Assembly (NCBI GenBank): GCA_025356915.1
Contig: JANXQG010000378.1
Coordinates: forward strand, 1 to 5,636
Source of the DNA: Planctomycetota bacterium
GTDB lineage: Bacteria > Planctomycetota > Planctomycetia > Pirellulales > Thermoguttaceae
Length of the DNA stretch: 5,636 nucleotides
Direction of reading: 5' to 3'
Part shown: positions 5,081 through 5,636 of the stretch, one piece after another
Layout: each line of letters opens with the position of its first letter
Numbering within the stretch: position 1 is the stretch's first letter
The notes under the pieces: model-generated
Database searches by the model: none
What the model saw: only the letters and a program-made list of their open reading frames with translations
Told to the model about the DNA's origin: nothing
Program-made: the position numbers and the translations under genes

Positions 5081-5636
5081 ATGCCGACCACCCTCGAGGA
5101 AGCGACGCTGACGGTTGCCCTGATCGGCAATCCGAACACGGGTAAATCAACGCTCTTCGGTGCGATGGTAGGTATCCATCAACACGTCGGCAACTATCCG
5201 GGCGTTACGGTCGAAAAGAAGACCGGGCACATGGAGCATGAGGGGCGGCGGTTTCAATTGATCGATCTGCCGGGACTTTACAGTCTCGCGGCCCGATCTC
5301 GCGACGAAATGGTCGCCGTCGAAGTGCTCTTGCAAAATCGATCCGACATCGGGAATGTCGATGTCGTGCTCTGTATCGTCGATGGCTCAAACCTTGAGCG
5401 GCACCTCTACCTCGTTAGCCAGGTCTTGGAATTGGGGCTGCCTACCGTTGTGGCGGTGAACATGCTCGATGTGGCCGCCAGTCGAGGCATCAAACTAGAA
5501 CTGCGGCATCTGCAAAGCCGTCTTGGCATTGCCGTAGTTCCCATCCAGGCCAATCGCGGCCAAGGACTAGTCGAACTCAAGGCGGCCTTGGTCGAGGCCG
5601 TTGGTCGCGGCCAACGGGCCGGTGCCTCGCTCTTTC
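5081..5636 (+). CDS. feoB: FeoB ferrous iron transporter, N-terminal GTPase domain (partial)
   Basis: The frame is open for 185 codons to the right edge. It encodes the cytosolic G domain of FeoB, the inner-membrane Fe(II) uptake permease. Visible motifs are G1 GNPNTGKST (16-24), the FeoB-specific G2 region NYPGVTVEKKTG (38-49, Thr43), G3 DLPGLYSL (62-69) and G4 NMLD (127-130). The G5 position reads QANRGQG (156-162), where related G proteins usually have Ser-Ala. The sequence ends before the helical spacer domain and membrane core, which must lie outside the window. The ATG at 5081 puts G1 near residue 16 as in other FeoB proteins. No Shine-Dalgarno sequence precedes it. The 19-bp gap after feoA indicates co-transcription. 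Confidence 0.95.
   Translation, partial: MPTTLEEATLTVALIGNPNTGKSTLFGAMVGIHQHVGNYPGVTVEKKTGHMEHEGRRFQLIDLPGLYSLAARSRDEMVAVEVLLQNRSDIGNVDVVLCIVDGSNLERHLYLVSQVLELGLPTVVAVNMLDVAASRGIKLELRHLQSRLGIAVVPIQANRGQGLVELKAALVEAVGRGQRAGASLF

Noticed and set aside
4845..5150. Minus-strand open frame of 101 codons
   Set aside because: It is antisense to feoA and the feoB start, which are unmistakable on the plus strand.

Overview
The window most resembles a planctomycete chromosome, probably of the Pirellula/Lacipirellula type. This is inferred from protein style: a large C-terminally membrane-anchored protein of a type I associate with planctomycetes, carrying autotransporter-like PATR repeats; a secreted protein with IPT/TIG and Ig-like domains; moderately GC-rich coding sequence; and the near absence of Shine-Dalgarno sequences in part of the window. 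No rRNA, tRNA or CRISPR array is visible.

Layout. (1) Positions 1-609, minus strand: the 5' part of a secreted protein with a signal peptide, an IPT/TIG domain and an Ig-like domain. The two domains lie in different frames, and the break is best explained by one extra base in a run of five C (254-258). (2) 610-1024: a gene-free spacer between two divergently transcribed genes. (3) 1025-3664, plus strand: an 879-residue protein that appears chimeric. Its first ~39 residues look like the start of a DUF302 protein. The rest is the body of a large planctomycete-type protein with two PATR units, a low-complexity linker and two or three C-terminal membrane helices. (4) 3665-3961: a gene-free spacer between convergent genes. 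It holds a 122-bp MITE-like element with perfect 15-bp inverted ends. Inside that element sits a smaller double-hairpin unit bounded by 9-bp direct repeats, so it may be an insertion within an insertion. A second long imperfect hairpin follows. (5) 3962-4480, minus strand: an XRE-family transcriptional regulator. (6) 4481-4818: an AT-richer divergent control region with a good sigma70-type promoter candidate facing each way and two dyad-symmetric sites. (7) 4819 to the end, plus strand: feoA followed by the 5' part of feoB, the ferrous iron uptake operon.

How the parts fit. The clearest functional unit is the right third: a DNA-binding regulator divergent from feoAB, with candidate operators at both promoters. 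This suggests, from adjacency only, that the XRE protein controls ferrous iron import and possibly itself. The left two thirds carry surface or envelope proteins that show signs of rearrangement (frameshift, domain-truncating fusion, nested small mobile element). I do not see a clear new defence or mobile system. The points most worth a second look are the DUF302 chimera, the nested MITE and the XRE-feoAB control region.
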